Shown one piece after another: positions 1 to 6,095 of a stretch of 23,830 nucleotides of DNA (position 1 is the first letter of the stretch; every line of letters starts with the position of its first letter). This stretch comes from Bacteroidota bacterium (lineage in GTDB: Bacteria; Bacteroidota; Bacteroidia; Flavobacteriales; Weeksellaceae), in the NCBI GenBank assembly GCA_023411265.1, contig JAEYOX010000036.1:1-23830 (forward strand). Direction: 5' to 3'. A program made the position numbers and the translations under genes. The notes under the pieces are model-generated. The model was not told the origin of the DNA and ran no database searches. It saw only the letters and a program-made list of their open reading frames with translations.

Positions 1-1
1 C

Positions 2-94
2 GAGAAAAGAAAAATGGCAGCAGCCAAAAGAATACAGAAACAAATCACTAAATTTGGCCTGACTGGCAAAGACATCGATTTTGTAACAGATTGA
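2..94 (+). CDS. C-terminal tail of an unknown protein (partial)
   Basis: An open frame runs in from the window edge and stops with TGA at 92-94. The 30 visible residues are lysine-rich (KMAAAKRIQKQITKFGLTGK...) and end in DFVTD. The composition resembles a basic, helical C-terminus. No family could be recognised from so short a piece. An internal ATG at 14 could make it a very short peptide, but a continuing upstream gene is more likely. Confidence 0.35.
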   Translation, partial: EKRKMAAAKRIQKQITKFGLTGKDIDFVTD

Positions 95-159
95 AAATCA
101 ATAGTAAGTTTTTACGTTAGTCAGAATGCTACCAAAACACAACCTAAAAAACAATATCA

Positions 160-492
160 ATGAAAAAATACTTTTTAAAAATAATTCCATTTTTCGCATT
201 AATTATTCTATTTGCAAAAATGTTAAATTGGTTTCTAAATTTTTCTGATACTACAAATAGTATAATAAATTCATTAATGTTTACTTTAATCGGAATTTCA
301 TACTTGATTTTTAGTTTTAGTTTAGAAAATAAATTAAACAAAATTACTTTAGCAGTTTGTGGTTTATTTTTAATATTATATAATTTTTTACCTGAAAATA
401 ATTATGTTACAATTTCAGGTATTTTTGCAATTATAATTCCAATGCTTATTGGCAAATTTTCGAAAGAAACTAAAGAATCGATAAATACCTAA
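160..492 (+). CDS. Small hypothetical membrane protein (110 aa)
   Basis: I do not recognise a family. The protein is very hydrophobic, with about four predicted membrane segments (roughly residues 8-27, 36-56, 62-80 and 82-102), short loops, and a charged tail (KFSKETKESINT). The start ATG has a basic N-terminus (MKKYFLK), as expected for an inner-membrane protein with its N-terminus in the cytoplasm. Base composition is very AT-rich even for this window, which suggests acquired DNA. It is followed after 8 bp by the repeat element shared with 3890-3955. No catalytic residues are visible. The coding call rests on length, start context and membrane pattern. Confidence 0.55.
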   Translation: MKKYFLKIIPFFALIILFAKMLNWFLNFSDTTNSIINSLMFTLIGISYLIFSFSLENKLNKITLAVCGLFLILYNFLPENNYVTISGIFAIIIPMLIGKFSKETKESINT

Positions 493-500
493 TAAAAATC

Positions 501-587
501 CACTAGAGTTAACACGGGTAACCGTTGCACAACCCCTATTTTCAAGAATCAAAGATAAAAAATGGCCTCTATGGAAGTGATTTCCGG
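501..587. repeat. Dispersed intergenic repeat, copy 1
   Basis: Positions 533-587 are identical over 55 bp to 3901-3955. Similarity extends upstream: both copies have CACT, then TAACA, then TAACCGTTGC before the identical block. Each copy lies just downstream of the stop of a small gene. Copy 1 abuts the IS1182-type remnant. Its GTTGCACAAC (524-533) is also mirrored by GTTGTGCAAC at 1619-1628, so part of it may instead be an IS end. Confidence 0.75.
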
Positions 588-1628
588 GAGGTTTATTTTT
601 TAAGCAAATCTTAAAATCCTAAAATTCGGATGGCTTAAAAATGAGTTTTTAAAGTCGCTAAAAAGCCTTTTCAGAAAAGTGTGTACTTTCCCTTGTTTCA
701 GGGAAACAACTTGGACCATCGGGACTGGTTTTATCACTACAAAACGCAGGTATTTTTTCAGGTTGTAAGTCAGGGCTGCCATCAAAACGTGCTTATTGGC
801 TTGAGGTAGCCCACGTGAGTTGATGCGTTTCATATTGTGATGGTTGATGAGCGTTCCCAAAACAGGTTCTACCGTGCTGCTACGGCGTTTAGTCAGAAAA
901 CGAGTGTAGTTTTTGTCACGGTTTAGCTTTTCGTGCATCTGGTCGTACAAAGGTTTGTGAAGGCTGTCTTCTATCTTTTTGAACTTGGTCATCCTACCAC
1001 AACATTCCGCCCTGAGCGGACATTTCCCGCAATCTTTTTCACTGCTGCGATAGCTTTTCTTTTGATAACCTTTGCTATCGGTTAAAATACGTTTAAAAGG
1101 CAGAAAAGCTTGGTTACCCCCTTCTTTGATACATTCATAACGGTTCGAAACAAACTCAAAAATACTTCTTCGCCAAATAGTTGTCGGGTACGGCTGATGG
1201 TGCTGTGCCAAGGCAGCTCTTCATCCAGATCATAACCCAAAAACAAACGAACACTCAAACTATCGGAGCAATAACGAAGTAGTGCCCGGTCGCTGTTGAT
1301 ATTGTTGAGATAACCTACCAGCAATATCTTGAAGAAAACAACCGGATCGATGCTCTGCTGTCATTCTGTTCCGTAGTATGCTGCGGTTGCCTGATACAGA
1401 AAATGAAGTTCTAAATGTTGCTTTACTTTGCGATAAAAATCATTTGGAGGAACCAAACTGTCTAAACTCAACTGGTAAAACAATTTGGGGGTGAAGTCTT
1501 GTGTCCTTGCATACGCAAATTTACGACAATAATACAGTTTAAACAATTGAAGCACAATATTTTAACGATGTTTAATAAACACATGCTATATGTCTTAATT
1601 GTTTATCTTTGAAAAGGAGTTGTGCAAC
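524..1628. mobile_element. Decayed IS1182-type insertion sequence, probable limits
   Basis: The transposase remnant is bracketed by inverted ends: GTTGCACAACCCCTATTTTC at 524-543 and, at the other end, GAAAAGGAGTTGTGCAAC at 1611-1628. Reversed, these match over about 18 of 20 positions with a two-base gap. An 8-bp direct repeat ACACGGGT lies just outside (512-519 and 1633-1640) and could be a target duplication. The left limit is uncertain because the first 64 bp also occur alone at 3891-3955. Confidence 0.5.
600..1555 (-). pseudogene. IS1182-family transposase, internally deleted and frameshifted
   Basis: Read on the minus strand, the N-terminal part starts at 1555 (MLQLFKLYYCRKFAYART...) with FYRKVKQHLELHFLY. 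After a frame change near 1365 it continues with LVGYLNNINSDRALLRYC and GYDLDEELPWHSTISRTRQ, the hallmark N-terminal domain of Bacteroidota IS1182 transposases. It then jumps, near 1150 and in another frame, to the C-terminal part: the cysteine cluster CGKCPLRAECCG, then STVEPVLGTL carrying the third acidic catalytic residue, then the NLKKYL end. The central part that should hold the first two catalytic aspartates is missing. Intact relatives are roughly 450-500 residues; about 300 are recoverable here. The element cannot transpose by itself. Confidence 0.85.
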
Positions 1629-1820
1629 AAGCACACGGGTTTTGCAAAAGGCGGGGTTGAGAGCGCAATAGAACTACTCTACTTTTAGCCGCTTCTTCTT
1701 TTCCACTTCACCAATTTTTGTAATTTAGGTTCGTGGAAAAAGCATTCGCTTAGGGCAGGCATAGTTGAGTGTTTACAACTTCTAAGTCCCGCCCTTCGCA
1801 AATACTCTTCCCGTTGTACG
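1626..1820. repeat. Long imperfect palindrome (about 195 bp), cassette-type intergenic element
   Basis: The left arm 1640-1655 (TTTTGCAAAAGGCGGG) pairs with the right arm 1788-1804 (CCCGCCCTTCGCAAATA). Outside these, CACGGG (1634-1639) and CAAC (1625-1628) pair with CCCGTTGT (1810-1817). The roughly 130-bp interior has no supported gene. I believe elements with these arms recur between genes in flavobacterial genomes, but that is recollection, not shown here. It fills the gap between the IS remnant and the toxin gene. Confidence 0.6.
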
Positions 1821-1850
1821 ACATTTTACCGAGATCCGCCTCAAAAAAAA

Positions 1851-1881
1851 TTTGTATTGATTTAACTTTTTTCTATATTTG
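1851..1881 (+). promoter_or_regulatory. Promoter of the toxin-antitoxin operon
   Basis: TTTG at 1851-1854 and TATATTTG at 1874-1881, separated by 19 bp, match the Bacteroidota sigma-ABfr consensus (TTTG / TAnnTTTG). The predicted transcript start, about 1887, lies only a dozen bases before the ATG at 1900. Confidence 0.65.
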
Positions 1882-1899
1882 TATCCAAATGAATACAAA

Positions 1900-2199
1900 A
1901 TGTACTTTATTGAAAAAACAAATGATTTTGATAAATGGCTACGGAAAGTGAAGGATATTAGAGCAAAGGCCAAAATTTTGTTCCGAATTCAAAAACTGGA
2001 AAATGAAGAACATTTTGGAGACTGTAAACCTGTTGGAAATGGAATCAGTGAACTGCGAATAAATTATGCTAAAGGTTACAGAATCTATTTTAAAGAAACA
2101 GACGGAAAAATTATCATTTTGCTGATTGGCGGAGATAAATCAAGCCAGCAAAAGGATATCGAAAAAGCAAAAGAAATTTGGGAAAAAATCAAAAATTAA
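1900..2199 (+). CDS. higB: RelE/HigB-family type II toxin
   Basis: A 99-residue basic protein (MYFIEKTNDFDKWLRKVKD...) of the RelE/ParE superfamily, in the subgroup annotated as addiction-module killer proteins. Family members are ribosome-dependent mRNA interferases. Visible hallmarks are the helical FDKWLRKVKD N-terminus, the ISELRINYAKGYRIYF beta-hairpin with its conserved arginines, and the IIILLIGGDKSSQQKDIEKAKEI end. The ATG at 1900 fits the family start; an upstream in-frame TTG at 1879 overlaps the promoter and is rejected. The antitoxin gene begins 5 bp after the stop, so the order is toxin first, as in HigBA modules. The symbol is by family resemblance. Confidence 0.85.
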   Translation: MYFIEKTNDFDKWLRKVKDIRAKAKILFRIQKLENEEHFGDCKPVGNGISELRINYAKGYRIYFKETDGKIIILLIGGDKSSQQKDIEKAKEIWEKIKN

Positions 2200-2204
2200 A
2201 GGAA

Positions 2205-2489
2205 ATGGACATTACAAAATTTGACATTGCAGATTATTTGGACAGCAACGAAATGATTGCCGAATATCTTAATATTGTCCTTGAAGAAGGCGAAGATTCT
2301 GAAATTGTTGTTGCCATTGGAAATATAGCAAAGGCAATCGGAATGACAAAAATTGCTGAAGAAACCGGAATGAGCAGACCAAGTTTATACAAGGCGCTAT
2401 CTGAAGGTGCAAAGCCACAGTTTTCAACAATAATGAAAGTTTTAAAAGCAGTAGGCGGACAGTTAAGAGTGAACCCAATAAACGCATAA
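2205..2489 (+). CDS. higA: HigA-like antitoxin with helix-turn-helix
   Basis: A 94-residue acidic protein: MDITKFDIADYLDSNEMIAEYLN, then a C-terminal helix-turn-helix (about residues 48-88) with MTKIAEETGMSRPSLYKALS and FSTIMKVLKAVGGQLRV. This matches the addiction-module antidote family that pairs with the toxin just upstream. Such antitoxins bind the toxin and repress the operon promoter. I chose the ATG at 2205 rather than the in-frame 2178 because it follows AAAGGAA and avoids overlap with the toxin. A terminator follows at 2613-2643. Confidence 0.85.
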   Translation: MDITKFDIADYLDSNEMIAEYLNIVLEEGEDSEIVVAIGNIAKAIGMTKIAEETGMSRPSLYKALSEGAKPQFSTIMKVLKAVGGQLRVNPINA

Positions 2490-2504
2490 AAAAACGTCGT
2501 AACT

Positions 2505-2558
2505 AAGCTTTCGTTGGGCTTGAAAAGGCAACAATGAAAGCCCGTTGAACGGAAGCTT
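2505..2558. repeat. Imperfect inverted repeat downstream of the antitoxin
   Basis: AAGCTTTCGTTGGGCTT (2505-2521) faces a 21-base right arm at 2538-2558 running AAGCCC...AAGCTT. They pair except for a four-base bulge, giving a long cruciform or hairpin with a loop of about 16 bases. It is one of several palindromes following genes in this region and may be a cassette-type recombination element rather than a terminator. Confidence 0.55.
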
Positions 2559-2612
2559 CGGTGGCTTTTTCTGTCAGTCTATGGAGTTTTCGTTTTAGGA
2601 ATTTAGATGTAC

Positions 2613-2645
2613 AAAGCAGTTTTTTAGAAGGACTGCTTTTTTTGG
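2613..2645 (+). terminator. Rho-independent terminator after the toxin-antitoxin pair
   Basis: AAAGCAGT (2613-2620) and ACTGCTTT (2632-2639) form an 8-bp stem followed by a T run ending at 2643. It is oriented to end plus-strand transcription from the toxin-antitoxin operon. Confidence 0.65.
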
Positions 2646-2723
2646 GGCTTTTGGGTAACCTTTTGGAGTGGTTTTCTTCGAGTTTTCGGCATTGCAGAAC
2701 ATAATCTCCCTTACCCGCAAAGC

Positions 2724-2985
2724 TTATTTTGCAGACATTGGCTGGATAACGAAAAGGTATTCCGATGGCGGACCACGCTGGCCAAAAACGGCAATAGTCA
2801 CCAAATTTCCCGCTTTACAGCATCGGCATTTTTTGAGCAGTGGTTTGGGTTTTACCTCCGGCATCTTGATCTTTAAATCTGACTGTAAATTCTGCAGTTC
2901 CCCACGCTGCTGCTCAGCAGGCCGTAATGCCGGATCCGTACAAATCTCTTCGGCAGGATATGAAGACTGTGTTGTTGTAAGCACA
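2724..2985 (-). pseudogene. IS91-family transposase, C-terminal remnant
   Basis: On the minus strand, the frame ending near 2910 contains LPKRFVRIRHYGLLSS, which matches the signature of IS91-type (Y2) transposases just after their catalytic domain. After a frame change at about 2905-2915 the sequence continues AEQQRGELQNLQ... and then CRCCKAGNLVTIAVFGQRGPP, the C-terminal zinc-ribbon and RGPP tail of the same family, ending at 2724. The catalytic tyrosines and most of the protein are absent. IS91 elements move by rolling-circle transposition, but this piece is inert. It occupies most of the gap between 2650 and 3010; nothing else is visible there. Confidence 0.65.
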
Positions 2986-3013
2986 CCCTAGCAACAGGTA
3001 CATAACTGCGCAG

Positions 3014-3044
3014 TTTGAAATAGCGGAATAAGATTGTATATTTG
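3014..3044 (+). promoter_or_regulatory. Consensus promoter upstream of the split membrane gene
   Basis: TTTG (3014-3017), a 19-bp spacer, and TATATTTG (3037-3044) have the same boxes and spacing as the toxin-antitoxin promoter. The predicted start is about 3050, just before ATG 3060. Confidence 0.55.
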
Positions 3045-3059
3045 TTTAATTCTTTGGTA

Positions 3060-3819
3060 ATGGGAGACATGCGCCCGTCGCTAGGTTGTGGCCCGTTAGC
3101 AATTATACACACAATAACCAATTCAGTAAAATTGAATCATAGATTTTACACTAAGAGCATAAAAGAGCAAAATAAAATTCTTTTTATAATTGCTATTTCA
3201 GCAATTGCAATCATTTTATTGTCCATCATTCTCTCAATCTATTCAAAAATATACCTCATCGGGATTTTCACGATTATCATAGTGCTGTCCATAATTGCCC
3301 CTTTTTACGATATGCCTTCCTTAAAAAAGAATGGGAGCGTGATTTATTTTTCATCTTTACTTATAAGTGAAAAACCTAAAAATGGACTTATAAAAATTCA
3401 TGGGGGGGACTTTATTTGATTACTATTTCGTCATTGACAAAAAAATGAATGGAACGCAAAGAACCAATTTTATCCTTCAACAGTATTTGGATGGACTATT
3501 GCGCCTAACCGAAGCGTATGAGAGTGATAAGAAAATGAAAATTCGAGGAACTAGCTACATCATAAATGAAAGAACCGCAAAAAAAATGGGCTTTAAAATC
3601 GTTGAAACGGACATATTGCAAAAAATGACCATGATTATTAACTACTTCAATATTTTAATTTCAAACTCAATCGCTAAAAATAAATTATCATTTCCAAAAT
3701 TAAGCAGAATTAAAACATTTGAAACGGATATCTGTCAGCTGACTGAACATAAGGAACTTATTGAAAAATTAAATAGTTCGTTACGTAGTTCCATTACCAA
3801 TGAAAGCAGAATTACATAA
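3060..3819 (+). pseudogene. Unknown two-helix membrane protein, split by a poly-G frameshift
   Basis: Frame one (to the TGA at 3417-3419) has two hydrophobic segments, ILFIIAISAIAIILLSIIL and IYLIGIFTIIIVLSIIAPF, then KKNGSVIYFSSLLI...LIKIHGG. It hits a stop just past the G7 run at 3402-3408. Removing one G joins it smoothly to TLFDYYFVIDKKMNGTQRTN... in the second frame, which runs to 3819. The joined product would be a two-transmembrane protein with a cytoplasmic domain of about 150 residues and no recognised family. The true start is unclear: ATG 3060 lies in a GC-richer repeat-like stretch, and TTG 3132 (NHRFYTKSIKEQ) is an alternative. The shift could be a mutation, phase variation, or a sequencing error. 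Confidence 0.5.
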
Positions 3820-3889
3820 GAAACTAAGAATACAAACAAGGATTTCAAGATGTTATACACGCCGAAAGCCACTGCCTATAACAAAAATA

Positions 3890-3955
3890 ACCGTTGCCAT
3901 CCCCTATTTTCAAGAATCAAAGATAAAAAATGGCCTCTATGGAAGTGATTTCCGG
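3890..3955. repeat. Dispersed intergenic repeat, copy 2
   Basis: Positions 3901-3955 are identical to 533-587; the flanking TAACCGTTGC is also shared. This copy continues into a small hairpin GGCG-tgaat-CGCC (3954-3966). It lies about 70 bp after the end of the split membrane gene, again at a gene's 3' side. An open frame through it is an artefact of the repeat. Confidence 0.75.
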
Positions 3956-4058
3956 CGTGAATCGCCAGTTTTTCGGGTAGCTGCGAAAAGTTAGCCCTCA
4001 TTGTAAAAACAAGACCCCATTGGCCTTACCAAGTTCATCCATCACACCAACAAATTCA

Positions 4059-4066
4059 TAACTTTG
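4059..4066 (+). promoter_or_regulatory. Promoter -7 box of the Crp/Fnr regulator gene
   Basis: TAACTTTG fits TAnnTTTG exactly and ends 4 bp before the ATG at 4071, so the message may start at or very near the start codon. I see no convincing -33 box at the usual distance. Confidence 0.45.
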
Positions 4067-4070
4067 CAGC

Positions 4071-4694
4071 ATGGAAGAATTACAAGAAATAGCAGAATTT
4101 AAAACATCTCCCGAATTAGTAGAAAAATTACAACAATACAGCATAAAAAAAACCTATGAAGCAGGTGATATTATTCTAAATGAAAATGCCCACATTCGCT
4201 CTATTCCTATTGTTACCAAAGGAACTTTAAAAGTTATCCGAACAGAAGAAGACGGAAGGGAAATTTTGTTGTACTACATTAGAGCAGGCGAAAGCTGCAT
4301 CATGTCTTTTCTGGGCGGTCTGCACAACGAAACCAGCAAAGTGAAAGCAGAAGTTGAAGAGGATGCCGAAATACTTTTTTTACCCATTGAAAAAGTATCG
4401 TTGTTCATCAAGGAATATCCTGAATGGTTAGATTACATTTTCCGTTTGTATCATAAACGTTTTGAAGAATTGCTGGAAATTGTAAACGCCATTGCTTTCA
4501 AAAAAGTAGACGAAAGAATGTTGGCTTTGCTAAACAAAAAGGCCGAACTTACAGGAAGCAAAACTTTGAGTATCACCCACGAGCAATTAGCCAACGAGTT
4601 AGGAACTGCCCGCGTTGTGGTTTCCCGATTATTAAAACAATTGGAAGAAATCGGAAAAGTGAAATTGGGCAGAAACAAAATTACGCTTGTGTAA
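4071..4694 (+). CDS. Crp/Fnr-family transcription regulator of the sulfur operon
   Basis: A 207-residue two-domain regulator. Residues 20-115 form the cyclic-nucleotide-binding-like beta-roll (YEAGDIILNENAHIRSIPIVTKGTLKVI, LLYYIRAGESCIMSF). The dimer helix follows (about 115-142), then a C-terminal winged helix with the recognition region ITHEQLANELGTARVVVSRLLKQLEE (168-193). The four-cysteine iron-sulfur signature of FNR is absent. Cys76 is the only cysteine, so sensing of sulfane sulfur through it is conceivable but unproven. The stop codon lies inside the operator-promoter block that drives the next gene. It is most likely the activator of the downstream persulfide genes, by position and by the paired operators. 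Confidence 0.85.
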   Translation: MEELQEIAEFKTSPELVEKLQQYSIKKTYEAGDIILNENAHIRSIPIVTKGTLKVIRTEEDGREILLYYIRAGESCIMSFLGGLHNETSKVKAEVEEDAEILFLPIEKVSLFIKEYPEWLDYIFRLYHKRFEELLEIVNAIAFKKVDERMLALLNKKAELTGSKTLSITHEQLANELGTARVVVSRLLKQLEEIGKVKLGRNKITLV

Positions 4695-4736
4695 CAAAAG
4701 TGGCTGTATAGGTTTTTGAGTTGGTGCAATTTTGCA
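4687..4736 (+). promoter_or_regulatory. Operator-promoter block of the TauE gene
   Basis: This 50-bp block has the same layout as 5561-5610: TTGTGTAAC at the left end, AAAGTnGC directly after, and CAATTTTGCA at the right end. GTAACAAAAGTGGC (4691-4704) is a degenerate inverted repeat. CAATTTTG (4727-4734) is one base off the TAnnTTTG -7 box. The motif centre lies about 41 bp before the predicted start, where Crp-type activators usually bind. It overlaps the end of the regulator gene. Confidence 0.6.
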
Positions 4737-4755
4737 GCATCAGTTTCAAGAATTT

Positions 4756-5553
4756 ATGGACATAGCAGGTTATTTTGCATCAATTTTTATTGGCATTTCT
4801 TTAGGGTTAATCGGAGGCGGCGGTAGTATTCTTACCGTTCCTGTTTTGGTTTATTTGTTTCGTGTGGACGCAGTTTTAGCAACTGCTTATTCGCTTTTTA
4901 TTGTCGGAACTACAAGCGTTGTAGGTTCATTTTCCTACTTCAAAAAAGGGTTGGTTAATATCAAAACGGCTGTTGTGTTCGGAATTCCCGCCATTGCAGC
5001 TGTTTTCCTCACAAGAGCCTATATCGTGCCCGCCATTCCACAGGAGATTTTTACCCTCGGAAATTTTACCGTTACCAAGAGTATTTTACTGATGTTGCTT
5101 TTTGCCGTACTGATGATTTTTGCTTCCTACAGTATGATTAAGAAAGACAAAAAATGTTGCGAAGAAGACCCCCAAAAACAACAGTTCAATTATCCCTTAA
5201 TTCTTGTTGAGGGCACAGTGGTAGGTATTTTAACAGGACTTGTAGGTGCAGGTGGCGGGTTTTTGATCATTCCGGCGTTGGTTGTGCTAAGCAAATTACC
5301 TATGAAAGAAGCGGTAGGGACTTCGTTAGTCATTATCGCAGCAAAATCATTGATTGGGTTCTTTGGAGAAAGTAGCGAAACAGTTATTGATCATATTTTC
5401 CTTGCAAAAGTTACCGCCTTTGCCATTGTCGGAATTTTTATCGGAATGGCACTTTCCAAAAAAATTGACGGTTCAAAACTGAAACCCGCTTTTGGATGGT
5501 TTGTACTAGTAATGGGCATTTACATCATCATCAAAGAAACAATTTTGAGATAA
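4756..5553 (+). CDS. TauE/SafE-family sulfite/sulfur-compound exporter
   Basis: A 265-residue polytopic inner-membrane protein with about eight segments in two repeats. The glycine-rich signatures LGLIGGGGSILTVPVL (near the N-terminus) and LTGLVGAGGGFLIIPALV (mid-protein) are diagnostic of the family. A cytoplasmic linker KKDKKCCEEDPQKQQ with adjacent cysteines separates the halves. Family members export sulfite, sulfoacetate or related anions; next to a persulfide dioxygenase, which produces sulfite, export of sulfite is the likely role. I chose ATG 4756 (MDIAGYFAS); the in-frame TTG at 4732 overlaps the promoter. Confidence 0.88.
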   Translation: MDIAGYFASIFIGISLGLIGGGGSILTVPVLVYLFRVDAVLATAYSLFIVGTTSVVGSFSYFKKGLVNIKTAVVFGIPAIAAVFLTRAYIVPAIPQEIFTLGNFTVTKSILLMLLFAVLMIFASYSMIKKDKKCCEEDPQKQQFNYPLILVEGTVVGILTGLVGAGGGFLIIPALVVLSKLPMKEAVGTSLVIIAAKSLIGFFGESSETVIDHIFLAKVTAFAIVGIFIGMALSKKIDGSKLKPAFGWFVLVMGIYIIIKETILR

Positions 5554-5560
5554 TTTTTTC

Positions 5561-5610
5561 TTGTGTAACCAAAGTAGCGGTACAGCAGAAAGCAACTTCG
5601 CAATTTTGCA
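5561..5610 (+). promoter_or_regulatory. Operator-promoter block of the OsmC-cstB part of the operon
   Basis: This is the second copy of the 50-bp layout seen at 4687-4736. GTAACCAAAGTAGC (5565-5578) lies about 41 bp before the start predicted from CAATTTTG (5601-5608). The surrounding bases differ between the two blocks while the operator, the -7 box and their spacing are kept, as expected for a selected site. A run of small same-strand genes follows to 8990. Confidence 0.6.
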
Positions 5611-5636
5611 TTATCAAATAATAAAAAATAAGAACA

Positions 5637-6074
5637 ATGTCACAAACACATTTTTACGAAGTAAACATTCAATGGAAAGAAGGAAGAATTGGCGAGTTGT
5701 CATCACCTGTTTTAGAAAAAACCGTTGAATGTGCCACACCACCTGAGTTTCCAAACGGAGTACCCAATATTTGGTCGCCCGAACATTTATTTGTAGCGGC
5801 TATCAACAGTTGTTACATGGCTACTTTTTTAGCAATAGCAGAGAACTTTAAAATAGAATTAAAAGATTTTAGCTGTAAAACGATTGCAAAATTAGAAATG
5901 GTAGACGGAAAGTATCTGATTACGCAAGCTGAAATGTTTCCAAAAATAACACTTGCAAACTCCAGCACCAATACCGAAAAAGCAATACGTGTTGCCGAAA
6001 AAGCAAAAGCTGGATGTCTTGTTACCAATTCTATGAAAACTGAAATTATACTTCCTACAACAATTAATCAATAA
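5637..6074 (+). CDS. OsmC/Ohr-family thiol-dependent protein
   Basis: A 145-residue OsmC-fold protein. The two redox cysteines of the family are visible: Cys59 in INSCYMATF and Cys127 in AGCLVTN. The preceding WSPEHLFVAA motif is also typical. OsmC/Ohr proteins reduce organic peroxides, and some act on persulfides. Here, two genes from a persulfide dioxygenase and under the sulfur-type operator, a role in persulfide or peroxide handling in the cytoplasm is plausible. The start ATG follows an AT-rich leader with AAGAAC. The gene for the CstB-like enzyme follows after 21 bp. Confidence 0.85.
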   Translation: MSQTHFYEVNIQWKEGRIGELSSPVLEKTVECATPPEFPNGVPNIWSPEHLFVAAINSCYMATFLAIAENFKIELKDFSCKTIAKLEMVDGKYLITQAEMFPKITLANSSTNTEKAIRVAEKAKAGCLVTNSMKTEIILPTTINQ

Positions 6075-6095
6075 CCAATCTCAACATAAATAATT

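Noticed and set aside
501..600. Canonical integron attC site
   Set aside because: GTTGCACAAC and TAAC resemble parts of attC core sites, but the R/L box order and the stem are not convincing and no integron integrase is present; kept only as a cassette-like hypothesis.
2668..2991. Plus-strand 107-residue ORF
   Set aside because: The opposite strand carries the IS91-type transposase motifs; the plus-strand frame has no recognisable features.
3800..3994. 64-residue plus-strand ORF ending NGLYGSDFRRESPVFRVAAKS
   Set aside because: Its second half is simply a reading of the dispersed repeat and adjacent hairpin, and it overlaps the end of the split membrane gene. No start context or domain supports it.
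4732..4755. TTG start for the TauE gene
   Set aside because: It lies within the -7 promoter element CAATTTTG, so it would not be in the transcript; ATG 4756 fits.
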